DNA of 64,000 nucleotides from Oscillatoria sp. CS-180 (GTDB taxonomy: Bacteria > Cyanobacteriota > Cyanobacteriia > Phormidesmidales > Phormidesmidaceae). Within the stretch, counting starts at the first letter, position 1; the number at the start of each line of letters is the position of its first letter. The DNA lies in the NCBI RefSeq assembly GCF_028330965.1, contig NZ_JAQMUB010000037.1:62001-126000 (forward strand), written 5' to 3'. Made by a program: the position numbers and the translations under genes. A model generated the notes under the pieces. The model was not told the origin of the DNA, did no database searches, and saw only the letters and a program-made list of their open reading frames with translations. Shown piece by piece: positions 19,764 through 29,207 of this stretch.

Positions 19764-21395
19764 CTAACCGGCCTCGCTCTCAAGCAGATGCAGTTCAACA
19801 GCTTCAAAGTCGTGTTTGGTGAGGGCATCGAAGCGCTGAAAAGACGTTTCCTGGAAATTCTCACCCAGAACCGCCTCGGTAATTCGATCATAATCTTCGC
19901 TTTCGCGACAGCCGACATAGCACACCAACCACAAACGATCAGCTTCAGGTAAATCCACTACGGACTCCTGCACCAGATCGCCTCGGTCTTGTAGACAAGC
20001 GGTAATCGCTTCGCTTGTTTCCGTTGCCGAAGGTTCCGCAATAACGCACCGTGATAAGGTTCGGGGCAAGTGAATAGACGATACCGTTAAGTCCCCTTTG
20101 TAGTAACGAGGGAAGTTGTAATCGGCCATCATCGTGAAGTTGATGATCGCGTCTCCAGACTGTTCCTGAGCTTCAATAACCTCAGCGGCCCCTTGCCAAT
20201 CGTTTCTGTAAATTTGGGTGTAATACTGAGCGAGGCCACCGCCTACCGCAACCAAGTAAAGCGCAGCTACTAACCCTGCGATTAAAGGCTTCCAAGCTCG
20301 AATTTGGTCAAAACCATAGGCTAAGAGCATCATTAGATAAGGAACGGTATACAAGAAATACCGGGCTCTAAAAAGAGTGCCTGACAGGAACAGCTCAGAC
20401 CCAAAAAATTGGGCCAGGGTCGGCAACAAAGCCCAAGCTCCAATCCAAAGCACCTTGTTGTCTAGGGATGGCCTAATTTTGATAATCGCAAAGATCAAAA
20501 GGCCCACCAGCAGCAGTGTAAAAGCTTTGTAGAACAGCTGAGGGACAGGATTCGGTATATTCTCCAGCCCGACTAAAGGCCAATAAACCGTAAAGGTCGT
20601 TAATTTGGCAAAAATCTGCGTGATAGGGACGCTGAAGCTTTCGTACTCAGAATGTTCAGCAACATAGTTCTCCGTAGCTGAAAAAACTTCCCTAAGGACG
20701 AGCGGTGCCCAGCCAACTCCCACAAATAACAGACCATAAAAAAACAGTCTGAGCTGAGGCCACCTGCGCCAGTACTTCAAACCGTACAGCACGCAATCTG
20801 GCAAGAACATAATGATCATGAGTGGACTGGTGAACATCGCCGCCAGTCGCAGTACAGCCCAGAGGGCTATGAGACCCTTGGTAGGTCGCTCTAGCGCGTA
20901 GGCTAGCATCAGTGTGCCACTCACCGTCAGCAGCGTGATGAGTGGATACATACGGATCTCTTGGGCATGATTGATCAAAAGTGGTGACAACGCCATCATC
21001 AAAGCCGTTAGACAGGCTGCCCGACGACTGATTGCATACTGACAGAGCAGGTAGGCAACTGCGATCGCTCCCAAATCGAGCAGCACTGAAAACCCTCTCA
21101 GCCAAGCATCGCTCTTGCCACCCAACATCCAGACCCTAAGAAGCAGGTAATACAAGGGACGGATCCCTAGATTGCCAGACTCCATCAAAATGGCATCTTC
21201 ATAGCTATTGAGCTCATCAATCCACACGCTTTCTGCAGAAATTTGGTAAAGACGCAGGATAAAGGCGATCGCGATCGGAACAATCAGCGGCATCCACTTC
21301 CAGGGAGCAGCTTCCGAAGTAAACGCTTTATTCAGCTGGTGAGACTGAAAGCTTGCGAAAAGAGATTTGCTAAACACTCCATCTACGCGGGACAT
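19764..21395 (-). CDS. Polytopic membrane glycosyltransferase (GT39/PMT_2-like)
   Basis: 543 residues with about ten membrane helices after a 30-residue polar start. The first loop has SAESVWIDELNSYED, the acidic loop typical of GT-C enzymes using a lipid-phosphate-linked sugar, and the RPLYYLLLRVWMLGGKSDAWLR segment that follows in the ArnT/PMT_2 superfamily. The C-terminal 110 residues are soluble and probably periplasmic. Acceptor and sugar cannot be told from the sequence. It is monocistronic and convergent with urtE. Confidence 0.82.
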   Translation of the reverse strand: MSRVDGVFSKSLFASFQSHQLNKAFTSEAAPWKWMPLIVPIAIAFILRLYQISAESVWIDELNSYEDAILMESGNLGIRPLYYLLLRVWMLGGKSDAWLRGFSVLLDLGAIAVAYLLCQYAISRRAACLTALMMALSPLLINHAQEIRMYPLITLLTVSGTLMLAYALERPTKGLIALWAVLRLAAMFTSPLMIIMFLPDCVLYGLKYWRRWPQLRLFFYGLLFVGVGWAPLVLREVFSATENYVAEHSEYESFSVPITQIFAKLTTFTVYWPLVGLENIPNPVPQLFYKAFTLLLVGLLIFAIIKIRPSLDNKVLWIGAWALLPTLAQFFGSELFLSGTLFRARYFLYTVPYLMMLLAYGFDQIRAWKPLIAGLVAALYLVAVGGGLAQYYTQIYRNDWQGAAEVIEAQEQSGDAIINFTMMADYNFPRYYKGDLTVSSIHLPRTLSRCVIAEPSATETSEAITACLQDRGDLVQESVVDLPEADRLWLVCYVGCRESEDYDRITEAVLGENFQETSFQRFDALTKHDFEAVELHLLESEAG

Positions 21396-22031
21396 GAGCT
21401 TTTCCTAGATGTAATAAAATTAAGGCTGGGACTTATGCAAACGGAATCAAAGCAGGTGATTTAACCGATAGCAATAGTGTGAGGCAGACTATTGCTGCCC
21501 TATCTGTAGATGCTTTACGTAATTATTAAGTAAATGGGACTACGGGATCCTAAACTATGCAGTTGCTTTAAATGATTCCCATTATAGAGACTGTACTTTA
21601 GGAGAAATTTGAAAAACGTATGAAGGCTAGTAGTAATGGAATCGCTTAAAATTGATGGTCTTTTATGTGCGATCGCCTAAACGCTCGGTATGCTCTAGTA
21701 TCTAGAGTGTTAGCAAATTATTGTCTATAAGCTGCCTTTATAAAAACAATTTGTTTTCTATTCCTCGGCATAGCCACCATCAGTTCCGTAGGACAAGACA
21801 GCTATACGTGTAAAGCAGGTGATCCACTAAGTGCATTCGCTTAAATGGCTAAACTTGTAGACTCTCACAGGGTTAGTTTTTTGGAGGACCTAAACCCTAC
21901 CTCATTCATCCTTCATAGAGAGGAAAGTAATAGGGTTTTCCTTAACCCAAACTGACTTTGAAAGGCGTATAGGTCTGTTCTGATAGCTTTTAGACTGAGA
22001 TAGAAACGGCGTAAGAGCAAAATGAATCATT
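21396..22031. other. Intergenic region of 636 bases with a family A repeat
   Basis: AT-rich region between divergent genes. It contains a family A copy whose core is 21769-21806 and whose second module runs on to about 21860 (AAGTGCATTCGC, ATGGCTAAACTTGTAG). No coding frame was accepted. Confidence 0.5.
21769..21806 (+). repeat. Family A repeat core
   Basis: CATAGCCACCATCAGTTCC, then GTAGGACAAGACAGCTATA. Both ends carry the TATAGC-type terminus, giving a short self-complementary unit. Confidence 0.7.
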
Positions 22032-22790
22032 ATGGAGGAGAGACTGCAAAAGCTGTTGTCAAGATGGGGAATAGCCTCTCGACGCCGCGCTGAGGAGCTG
22101 ATCCATGCAGGGCGAGTTTCAGTCAATGGCAAGGTTGCCGAGCTAGGGCAAAAAGCGAACCCAGCCATTGACAGCATTCAACTGGATGGACAAAAACTTT
22201 CTGTTCAAAAACAACCTGAATACTACTACTTCCTGTTGAATAAACCACTACGCGTGATCTCAACTTGTCAAGACCCCCAAGGTCGGCGAACGGTACTGGA
22301 TCTTCTCCCTCGACACGTCCGTCGAGGTGTAGGAATACACCCAGTCGGACGCCTCGACTACAATTCAACAGGAGCACTTCTATTAACCAACGACGGAGCA
22401 TTGACCTATCGATTGACACACCCTCGGCATCACATCCCAAAAACCTATCGAGTTGTTGTAGCAGGCAGACCGAGTCCTGCTAGTATCGGTCTGTGGAAGC
22501 AAGGTTTAACCATCGGAAATTATCAAACTCTACCTGCCAAGGTGGACGTCATTTCTACTGGTGCCAAGCAAACTGAATTGGCCATTACTCTGTGGGAGGG
22601 ACGGAATCGGCAAATACGCCGTACTGCCGATTATTTGGGGTATCCGGTCAAAAGTCTCCACCGAGTTTCCATCGGTCCTATTTGCCTGGACAATCTGGAG
22701 TTAGGTCAAGCGCGCCCAGTGACAGAGCAAGAACTCACCGAGCTAAGACGGGCAACCGACGGACAGGGATGGACAAATGATGATAAATAA
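22032..22790 (+). CDS. RsuA/RluB/RluE/RluF-family pseudouridine synthase
   Basis: 252 residues. The N-terminal S4 RNA-binding domain (MEERLQKLLSRWGIASRRRAEELI) occupies about 1-60. The catalytic core follows with LLNKPLRVIST and GRLDYNSTGALLLTNDG, which includes the catalytic Asp of the family. The EGRNRQIRR motif is near 194-203. Members isomerise single uridines in 16S or 23S rRNA; RluB-like 23S activity is the more common assignment but cannot be fixed here. ATG at 22032. Confidence 0.9.
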   Translation: MEERLQKLLSRWGIASRRRAEELIHAGRVSVNGKVAELGQKANPAIDSIQLDGQKLSVQKQPEYYYFLLNKPLRVISTCQDPQGRRTVLDLLPRHVRRGVGIHPVGRLDYNSTGALLLTNDGALTYRLTHPRHHIPKTYRVVVAGRPSPASIGLWKQGLTIGNYQTLPAKVDVISTGAKQTELAITLWEGRNRQIRRTADYLGYPVKSLHRVSIGPICLDNLELGQARPVTEQELTELRRATDGQGWTNDDK

Positions 22791-22871
22791 TAGAAGGCTC
22801 AATCGAAAACTGCCTTAGTCTTTGCTCAACTATTCCTGAACTCTACTGACTTTGCATCTTCGAAAGGATTG

Positions 22872-23687
22872 ATGAAGAAAAAGTTATCAGACATCAACCG
22901 ACTCCACCAAGAACAGTTGGTTCACATAGGGCGGATTCTGCAAGAAACTCGTGAGGCACAGGGCCTGTCTCACAAAGATCTAGCTGCCAAAACGTTAATT
23001 CGTTCTAGCCTTCTGCAAGCCATCGAAACGGCCAACATTGATCAGCTTCCAGAACCGGTCTATACGCGCGGGCTGATTCTTCGCTACGGCGACAGTTTAG
23101 GACTAGATGGCGAAGCACTTGCCATCCAATACTTTACGCCCGCTGATAGGCGTCCCTCTCGCTCTTTCTGGCGCATTCCTGTTACACCTCAGCTACGTCC
23201 GGTTCACCTCTATTTGACCTACGTCGTGTTGATTGGGGTTGCCATTAGCGCCCTGTCTTACACACTGCAGCGGATGTCCTATCAAACCAGTACGCTACCC
23301 GTCTTGGAAGGGGAAATTGCTGAAGATGCCACTATGCCGGAAGCGGGGCCTGGTACTGACAGCGAGAACCCGCCAAACAACTCTCAGCAGTCAGGCACGG
23401 AGTTGCCTCCTGAGGTAGCAGGGTCACCTGTACGGGTTGCTGTGGAATTGCAGGGGCAATCTTGGTTGCGTGTCACTGCGGACGGGGAAGTTGCTTTTGA
23501 AGGAATCTTAAAGGAAGGGGATTCTAAAATCTGGACAGCTGAGGAGCAGCTGAGGATCCGAGCAGGCAATGCAGGCGGTGTCATAGTGTCCTTTAATGAA
23601 GGAACGTCTAAGCAATTAGGACAGCCGGGCATGGTAGCCGAAGCCGTCTATCCTCCTCCTAATACGGCTCGTCTCAACCAACCCTAA
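22872..23687 (+). CDS. RodZ-like membrane protein (HTH_25 and DUF4115)
   Basis: 271 residues in RodZ layout. A cytoplasmic helix-turn-helix (about 15-90, GRILQETREAQGLSHKDLA and PEPVYTRGLILRYG) is followed by one membrane helix (about 115-135). A polar linker leads to a periplasmic beta domain (about 185-265, VELQGQSWLRVTADGEVAFEG). RodZ connects MreB to the elongasome in rod-shaped bacteria. AAGGA sits just before the ATG at 22872; a TTG one codon earlier is ignored. It lies 81 bases after the pseudouridine synthase gene and may share its transcript. Confidence 0.85.
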   Translation: MKKKLSDINRLHQEQLVHIGRILQETREAQGLSHKDLAAKTLIRSSLLQAIETANIDQLPEPVYTRGLILRYGDSLGLDGEALAIQYFTPADRRPSRSFWRIPVTPQLRPVHLYLTYVVLIGVAISALSYTLQRMSYQTSTLPVLEGEIAEDATMPEAGPGTDSENPPNNSQQSGTELPPEVAGSPVRVAVELQGQSWLRVTADGEVAFEGILKEGDSKIWTAEEQLRIRAGNAGGVIVSFNEGTSKQLGQPGMVAEAVYPPPNTARLNQP

Positions 23688-23709
23688 GCTTGCTTCACCC
23701 TTAATTTGA

Positions 23710-24813
23710 TTAATTCGATCGCTGCCACAGGCGAATGACCTCAGTCACCACCTCGCGATCTGGAGGCTGAGTCGTCTCTACTGATGGCTGGAGTTCAACG
23801 CCTGGAATACCTTGCTGCCAAGGACTGTTTGAATTGGCTTGCAGATCGACGTCAGCGTTGGCTGGTCGAAATCCATGCTCTACAAAAACGGCTTGTTGCT
23901 CTGGAGCAAGTAGGAAGTCAATAAACTGACGCCCATTCCTGGCCTCTGCTGCGCTGACATCACGGCGAGCGATCGCAGCTGTTGAAATCGTTTCAATGGT
24001 CGGATCCAAATAGTAGATCTGATACGGCTTCCCCTGCCTTTGGGCAGCTTGGTCCCAACGCAATAGGGCAACACTCTCATAAACCATGGCGATATCGGCG
24101 TCATTGGGTCCCCGCGCAATAAATTCTTGCAGCAGAATATCGGTTGAGCGAGGGGGTTGATAAACTGACTGCTTGACCAAGCCAAACAAATTTTCAATAG
24201 GCGAGGTATTCAAATTAGCCAAGGTAAGGGATTGAGAACCCAGTTTTGCTTGAGACCAAAGCGTCAGTGTGAGCTGACCACTATTAGAGCGCTCCGGATC
24301 CGTCGTCACAAAGTCAAAACTCCCCCACTCGGCATTGCCGCCCAGATCGGACCAGTTACCTTGGCTCACCGCTTCCTCCAGACGAGACCAGCGAAACTGA
24401 TTGTCAGGAAATAATGCCTGTCCCCGCTCAGGCCAGACAACTGCAACCAGCATCGTTTTAGCAACGGGCTGAGGAGCATCATAAAACGGATCCTCACCCG
24501 ACTGAGCTGTCCACCGCTGTGCTAGCTCATCCAGCAATTGCCCGTTCGCAGGAATCAGAACGGTCGGTGTGAAATCGTTTTGGTCATCCACATAGTTATT
24601 CACCATGTCTTGTGATCCCTGAATCTCAATTTTGAGATCGATGTTGGGATTTGCCGCCTCAAACCGCTCTTCTAAGACCGCTAGTGGCTCCTGCAATTCT
24701 GAACCACTAACCACTGTTAGCGTTTGACTAACGCCGGGCAGCGGGGCATAAGCTAGCCCGAGAGAACCGATCGCGATCGCGGTTGAGACGACCATGCGAG
24801 ATGTCTTTTTCAT
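23710..24813 (-). CDS. Extracellular substrate-binding-like protein of the VWA operon
   Basis: 367 residues. A signal peptide (about 1-32, KKTSRM then a hydrophobic stretch and a cleavage-like GVSQT) precedes a type 2 periplasmic-binding fold (LTVVSGSELQEPLAVLEERFEAANP). It shares the rare ERSNSGQL block, an APEQQAVFVEHGFRPAN block and a terminal VVTEVIRLW helix with the binding domain of the VWA lipoprotein encoded upstream. The two are therefore probably paralogues. No ABC permease or ATPase is adjacent. The ATG at 24813 was chosen over an upstream TTG at 24828. Ligand unknown. Confidence 0.8.
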   Translation of the reverse strand: MKKTSRMVVSTAIAIGSLGLAYAPLPGVSQTLTVVSGSELQEPLAVLEERFEAANPNIDLKIEIQGSQDMVNNYVDDQNDFTPTVLIPANGQLLDELAQRWTAQSGEDPFYDAPQPVAKTMLVAVVWPERGQALFPDNQFRWSRLEEAVSQGNWSDLGGNAEWGSFDFVTTDPERSNSGQLTLTLWSQAKLGSQSLTLANLNTSPIENLFGLVKQSVYQPPRSTDILLQEFIARGPNDADIAMVYESVALLRWDQAAQRQGKPYQIYYLDPTIETISTAAIARRDVSAAEARNGRQFIDFLLAPEQQAVFVEHGFRPANADVDLQANSNSPWQQGIPGVELQPSVETTQPPDREVVTEVIRLWQRSN

Positions 24814-24880
24814 CGGCGGTATCTTCAATCCTCTAATACGCTAACTTGTCTCTATTCCAATCCTTTAAGCACTTGTGCCT

Positions 24881-25606
24881 TCAGCTTCCCGTCATCAGCA
24901 CATCCATACTTTCCTGCATGTTGTTCAGCTCTAGTCCCAGTGCTCTCAGTTCATCTGTTTGGTCCGTACTGCCAAGATCAGCAGAGCGCAGCTTGTTCTG
25001 CAACTGTTGCAGGACGCCGCCAGCATCCACAATCAACGTGGACAGGCTGACCACCTGCGCTTCACGGGCATCTTGCCCTTGTTTTGCTAATTCAATGTTG
25101 CGCTCCAGGCTATCGGCCAGTCGCTGCCACTGAGCTTGGGCCACCCCGGAACTTGTCCGCTGCTTGTGTTGGGCTTCCTTAAGTTGCTTTTCTAAATCAT
25201 CAACCGCCAAGAGAGAGCCGCGCCGATGTAGACGCTGAGCTAAGTCATCCAGCTTGTCGGGAAGTTCGCGAGTGCGATCGCAGGCGTATTGAACAATACC
25301 TAATAGTTCAACCTGGCTGGTCTCCGTCAGCAGCTTAATAGACTCAGCCTGCAAGTCGTTGGCTTGAACAGCAAGCTGTGCTGCCCGCTGCTTTGCCTGA
25401 AGCAGTTCCTGTTCAAGATTGGGGTTGTCTAAACCCAACGTCTCTGGTTCTTTTTCTTTGAGAAAAGCTGAACCCGCGATCGCGATCGCGACTGCTCCTG
25501 GTAAGGCAATCATATTAGGTAGCCGTATTAGTCGCACTCCAACAACTAGAAAAAGGCCACCAGCTAGCACTGCAAGGGGATAAGCAAGTGGGTTAGCGAG
25601 TTTCAC
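24881..25606 (-). CDS. Membrane-anchored coiled-coil protein of the VWA operon
   Basis: 241 residues, family not recognised. Two N-terminal hydrophobic segments (about 6-28 and 32-50) are followed by long charged helices with heptad character (NLEQELLQAKQRAAQL, then about 125-235). The layout recalls XpaC-type proteins that accompany TelA in other bacteria, but I see no motif that proves this. The GTG start at 25606 follows a strong GGGAG site. It starts 11 bases after the stop of the VWA lipoprotein gene, so the two are co-transcribed. Confidence 0.75.
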   Translation of the reverse strand: MKLANPLAYPLAVLAGGLFLVVGVRLIRLPNMIALPGAVAIAIAGSAFLKEKEPETLGLDNPNLEQELLQAKQRAAQLAVQANDLQAESIKLLTETSQVELLGIVQYACDRTRELPDKLDDLAQRLHRRGSLLAVDDLEKQLKEAQHKQRTSSGVAQAQWQRLADSLERNIELAKQGQDAREAQVVSLSTLIVDAGGVLQQLQNKLRSADLGSTDQTDELRALGLELNNMQESMDVLMTGS

Positions 25607-25617
25607 AAGTCTCCCTC

Positions 25618-27339
25618 TTAAAACTCCAGTTGAATATCTTGCATGAGGCGGGCGATCGTATCCGGGTCGCCTTTAGCGTAGTAGCCGCCGGTGGATTCAG
25701 CAATTTGGTTCAGAATGTCTGGGTTGAAGTCACCCTCATTACCGTATCCAATCGTGAAAAAAGCAATTCGCTCATCGGTTGAAAAATCGGACTCTTTCAG
25801 CCCAGTCAGGAGATTATTAAGCTGTACATTGGAGCCAGAGTCCTCACCATCCGTAAGGACTAAGACCGCATTGATAGCCCCCTCCCGCAAATTGTTGCGT
25901 AACCAATCTCGCGCATCTAAAGAAGCATCATAGAGACGAGTTCCCCCTCTAGGACGCAAGCTGTTGATAAACTCGTACCCCCGCTGCAATCCCTCTGGGG
26001 AGCCATCAACCATGACTGGAGGCCGAATCTGATCATCAAAGTCGACCAAAGCAATCTGATCTTGGGGACCCAACGTGTCGATGTAAGTCTGGAGCGTGTT
26101 CTGTACAGACGGTAGTTTATTGCCTGACATTGATCCAGAGGAATCTACCACAATGACCACCAGCGAAGGCTTCTTAGCAAACTCAGTCCAAGCCTTAATC
26201 ATCGTCTCCACAACGGCAGCCTCTGGAGGACGATAAGAGTCATAGCTGGCGTTAGGGTCAACTCCAAATTCAGGACTAAATTTACTGCTGAGAGCCACTC
26301 CGGGACTTCCAGGCCGCAATCCTAGCTCGGTCGCTATTGCCTGGGCTTCTGGTTCTTGCAGATAATCCAAAAATTCGGTAGCAGCAGCACGCTCTTGATC
26401 GTTGACCCAAGGTATATCAAGCAAAATCCCTCTCATATTTGAAGTGAATGTTGCTTGAGGATAAACAGCCACGTATTTCGGCTGCCCCGGCTGTAGTTGG
26501 GTGTTCGCAGCAATGACAGAAGACTCATAGACGGATCCGATCGACGCCCAGAATGGACCATTTTGCACCATCGCCTCAGCTAGGGAACTAGTCGAAGTTC
26601 CATACCGAGTAATTTTTTCTTGAATCTTTTGAATATCGGCTTGATGATCAGCAACATCTTGAGCAGTTAGCTCTCCAGGACGTTTGCCTGTAACAGACGC
26701 AAATTGTGCCACCAGCGTCTGTAAGCCTGAGTTTGATCGAGTTGGAGCGGTATGGACGTAGTAGATATTTTGAGGGGGACTGGCAGCATTTAAGTCCTGA
26801 TGAGTTTCAGCCTCTGTCAAGGCAATAAACAAATCGTCAACCGATTCCAAGCTGGAAGCCAAATCCTCTCTGGTCATAAAAACCATCGGGCTGTAGGCCA
26901 CCAGTGGGGCGTCTGTGATTTGAGGAATATAGTTTTGTCCGGGAGCAATTTGCTGCATTTGATAGATCAGCTGGCTATGGTAGATTTCGCCATCGACAGA
27001 GATCAAGGACGGCAGCCCAGCATCATTCTCTGAAATTGCACCAGATTGTAGTAGCTGAGTTTGATTGAGAACTTGGTTGACGACATCACCGCTGCCTGCG
27101 GCGTCACAAACGATATAGAACTGTTCGCCAGACTCTAACGAAGGGGATTGATTGTTGAACCTTTCAGCAGTTTGATCACAAAAATCATGGAGCGCACTGC
27201 CAACCAGTACGTTCACTTCAAATCCTGGGAAATTAGGTGAATCCGCCTCTGAGCTCGTGCCAGAACTATTGCAAGCGGACAGTCCTAGCACGGCCAGAGC
27301 CGCAACAGATAGATTGAATAGGCGATCGCTCATAGTCAT
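25618..27339 (-). CDS. Lipoprotein with substrate-binding and von Willebrand factor A domains
   Basis: 573 residues. The signal peptide ends in the lipobox LSAC (20-23), so the protein is probably lipid-anchored outside the cytoplasmic membrane. A binding-protein-like domain spans about 40-385, with a TRSNSGLQ block and an EAQAIATELGLRPG block. A VWA domain follows (393-570) with an intact MIDAS: DSSGS (Asp399, Ser401, Ser403), Thr467 and Asp497. Fusing a ligand-binding domain to a metal-dependent adhesion domain suggests a surface receptor or scaffold rather than an importer. It is the first gene of the three-gene operon. Start is the ATG at 27339 after GAAGG, or the ATG at 27333. Confidence 0.88.
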   Translation of the reverse strand: MTMSDRLFNLSVAALAVLGLSACNSSGTSSEADSPNFPGFEVNVLVGSALHDFCDQTAERFNNQSPSLESGEQFYIVCDAAGSGDVVNQVLNQTQLLQSGAISENDAGLPSLISVDGEIYHSQLIYQMQQIAPGQNYIPQITDAPLVAYSPMVFMTREDLASSLESVDDLFIALTEAETHQDLNAASPPQNIYYVHTAPTRSNSGLQTLVAQFASVTGKRPGELTAQDVADHQADIQKIQEKITRYGTSTSSLAEAMVQNGPFWASIGSVYESSVIAANTQLQPGQPKYVAVYPQATFTSNMRGILLDIPWVNDQERAAATEFLDYLQEPEAQAIATELGLRPGSPGVALSSKFSPEFGVDPNASYDSYRPPEAAVVETMIKAWTEFAKKPSLVVIVVDSSGSMSGNKLPSVQNTLQTYIDTLGPQDQIALVDFDDQIRPPVMVDGSPEGLQRGYEFINSLRPRGGTRLYDASLDARDWLRNNLREGAINAVLVLTDGEDSGSNVQLNNLLTGLKESDFSTDERIAFFTIGYGNEGDFNPDILNQIAESTGGYYAKGDPDTIARLMQDIQLEF

Positions 27340-27964
27340 AAGCCTTCAGTGACATAAGGAAACACAAACCCATCGCTTAGGTAAATACCTCTGCTGTAGT
27401 CAACAAGCTGAATGGCGTAATTTACTTAAACGCATACAAACTTTTGAAAAAGAATCCATCGCGAGGGTCAGTAGCCTTTCTGCTCACTCATATTTGAACT
27501 CAGCAGTCATAACAACAGCCCTCGTAGCCGAGGCAATTGAAAACGTGGAAACCCAAACTGGACAAGGACATGTTTCATCCTTCCGTCTTTGACTTTGACG
27601 TTCTGCCTTTGGCGATAACTTCAATTCTTGTTTTTGTAGTCAGGATGCCCAAAAGATCAGGCTGAAACTCTGGTCGCAACCCGTCTATGAGAACATCTCA
27701 GCCTATATCTAATGTGTCAAACGCTGCGATCGCCGTGACAGTCTCCTCGATGCTTGGAGCGATAGCCCCTGCTGCAAAGGCAGTTCAAGTACCCTTTAGA
27801 CCCTGAGCTAAATCCATATTGCAGAGCAGACTGTGACGATGAACACCAGGCCCTTAGAAAATTACCAAAAGATTTAAGGTGCTTTATTTGAATGCCTGAA
27901 GTGACCGGCTACTCGGTATGAAGCCTACCCGACATAATCTGTGCTCGGCAGATTAACGGCAGTT
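27340..27964. other. Intergenic region of 625 bases upstream of the VWA operon
   Basis: Holds the short signal-peptide-like frame at 27687-27806 but no recognised full gene. Part of it should contain the promoter of the VWA operon; no convincing -35/-10 pair was found. Confidence 0.45.
27687..27806 (+). pseudogene. 39-residue frame encoding a signal-peptide-like sequence
   Basis: ATG to TGA, 39 residues. It begins MRTSQPISNVSNAAIAV and has a hydrophobic core ending SSMLGAIAPAAKA, an ideal AxA cleavage site, but only seven residues follow. It looks like the start of an exported protein whose body has been lost, or a tiny secreted peptide. There is no strong ribosome binding site. Low certainty. 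Confidence 0.3.
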
Positions 27965-28723
27965 TTACGGGTCTATCAAACTTGAAAGCTTCGTTTCTCC
28001 AACTTCAAACCATCCATGCTGTTGTAGCGTCTCCTGAGGCAATAAAGTTGCCTGTGGGCGGCGAAAGAGTGCATGCAGCGTCTGCCACAGTAGGGGTAGT
28101 GCACTCACAGCGATCGCCACTGCGACAATCGCTCCAATGACCGTATCGGCCCAGGCCCACTGCAAGAACGTCACTGCGATCGCGGCTAACATCGCCCCTA
28201 CCGACCCTAATAAATCAGCCAGGATGTGCAGGAAAATCCCTCGCAAATTTAAGTCCTGCCGAATGTCACCATGCAACCAGTAAAGATTGAGGGCATTGAC
28301 CAATAAGCCAAGGAGGGCCGTAATTAGCATCGGCGTACTAAGAATTTCAGTCGTTTCTCCGTGCCAGTGGGACAACGCTTCACGGCTGATCCAAGCTGCC
28401 ATTGCGAGTAAAGCCAAGCTGTTGATTAGGGCAGCCAGCAGTTCAATACGGTGATTCCCCTGGGTAGGAGCGGGCGATCGTCGGGCAATCCAAGTTGCTG
28501 TCAGGGCGAGTCCAATAGCCGCTCCATCGGTGAGCATGTGGCCAGAATCTGCTCGCAAAGTCAGGCTGTGACTCATCAACCCAACCCATAGCTCAACGCC
28601 AGCAAACACAGTGACGCTCATCATTATCCAAAATAGCCATCGCCCTTTCAAGGTAGGCGACAAGCAGAAAGAACAATGGGATGTTGAAATGTTCAATCCT
28701 GTATATCCGTTTGCTTGTGACAT
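27965..28723 (-). CDS. Cation diffusion facilitator (Zn-type), lacking the C-terminal domain
   Basis: 252 residues with six predicted membrane helices. The two metal-site motifs are present: LRADSGHMLTDG in helix 2 and FLHILADLLGS in helix 5 (HxxxD), which together form the Zn2+ site of CDF exporters. The N-terminal region has HCSFC, a possible extra metal site. The protein stops about 28 residues after the last helix, so the usual cytoplasmic dimerisation domain is missing. ATG at 28723. It probably exports Zn2+ or a similar ion from the cytosol. Confidence 0.88.
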   Translation of the reverse strand: MSQANGYTGLNISTSHCSFCLSPTLKGRWLFWIMMSVTVFAGVELWVGLMSHSLTLRADSGHMLTDGAAIGLALTATWIARRSPAPTQGNHRIELLAALINSLALLAMAAWISREALSHWHGETTEILSTPMLITALLGLLVNALNLYWLHGDIRQDLNLRGIFLHILADLLGSVGAMLAAIAVTFLQWAWADTVIGAIVAVAIAVSALPLLWQTLHALFRRPQATLLPQETLQQHGWFEVGETKLSSLIDP

Positions 28724-29207
28724 TTGCAGAAACTTTATAGCAGTTATCAGGCCATTGACGGCAAGATTGTGAGTTTTTTCGACATTGGGTTCAATTCCCG
28801 GTGATCGTCAGTGTGGGAACACAAGAGTCAATCCTGGAAATCTGCTCAAGAATATCTTTAAAAGGCTTTACTCGTCCTTATACAGTCTTCTCTAGGCTTC
28901 GTCAGACTTAAAATTCATGAAGACTTCATTCAATTAGGACTCTGAAGTTCGGCAAAAGATCTGATCGGTTCAATTACCCCTCTAGAACAATGCAACCTAT
29001 ACCAAGCAGAGCGATCGCCTCCCTGTCAATACAGCAGTCACCAATTCAATGCCAGCAAGACTATAATCTGTTTCGATGCTGCATCCAGCATCAGAGCAAG
29101 AGCGACACTCAGCATCCTGCCAAAACGACCAGCGCCATATTTCATTAAATGTGGCTTAAGTGGGATGTTAAACTGGCATCTGCGCTTTAGTTGGACTGCT
29201 GGCACCC
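28724..29207. other. Intergenic region of 484 bases between divergent genes
   Basis: No gene, repeat copy or clear promoter was recognised. A tRNA T-arm-like sequence near 28785-28801 has no matching tRNA body. Confidence 0.4.

Noticed and set aside
28785-28801. Sequence resembling a tRNA T-arm (GGGTTCAATTCCCGG)
   Set aside because: No acceptor stem, D-arm or anticodon arm upstream can be folded with it, so it is not a tRNA gene.
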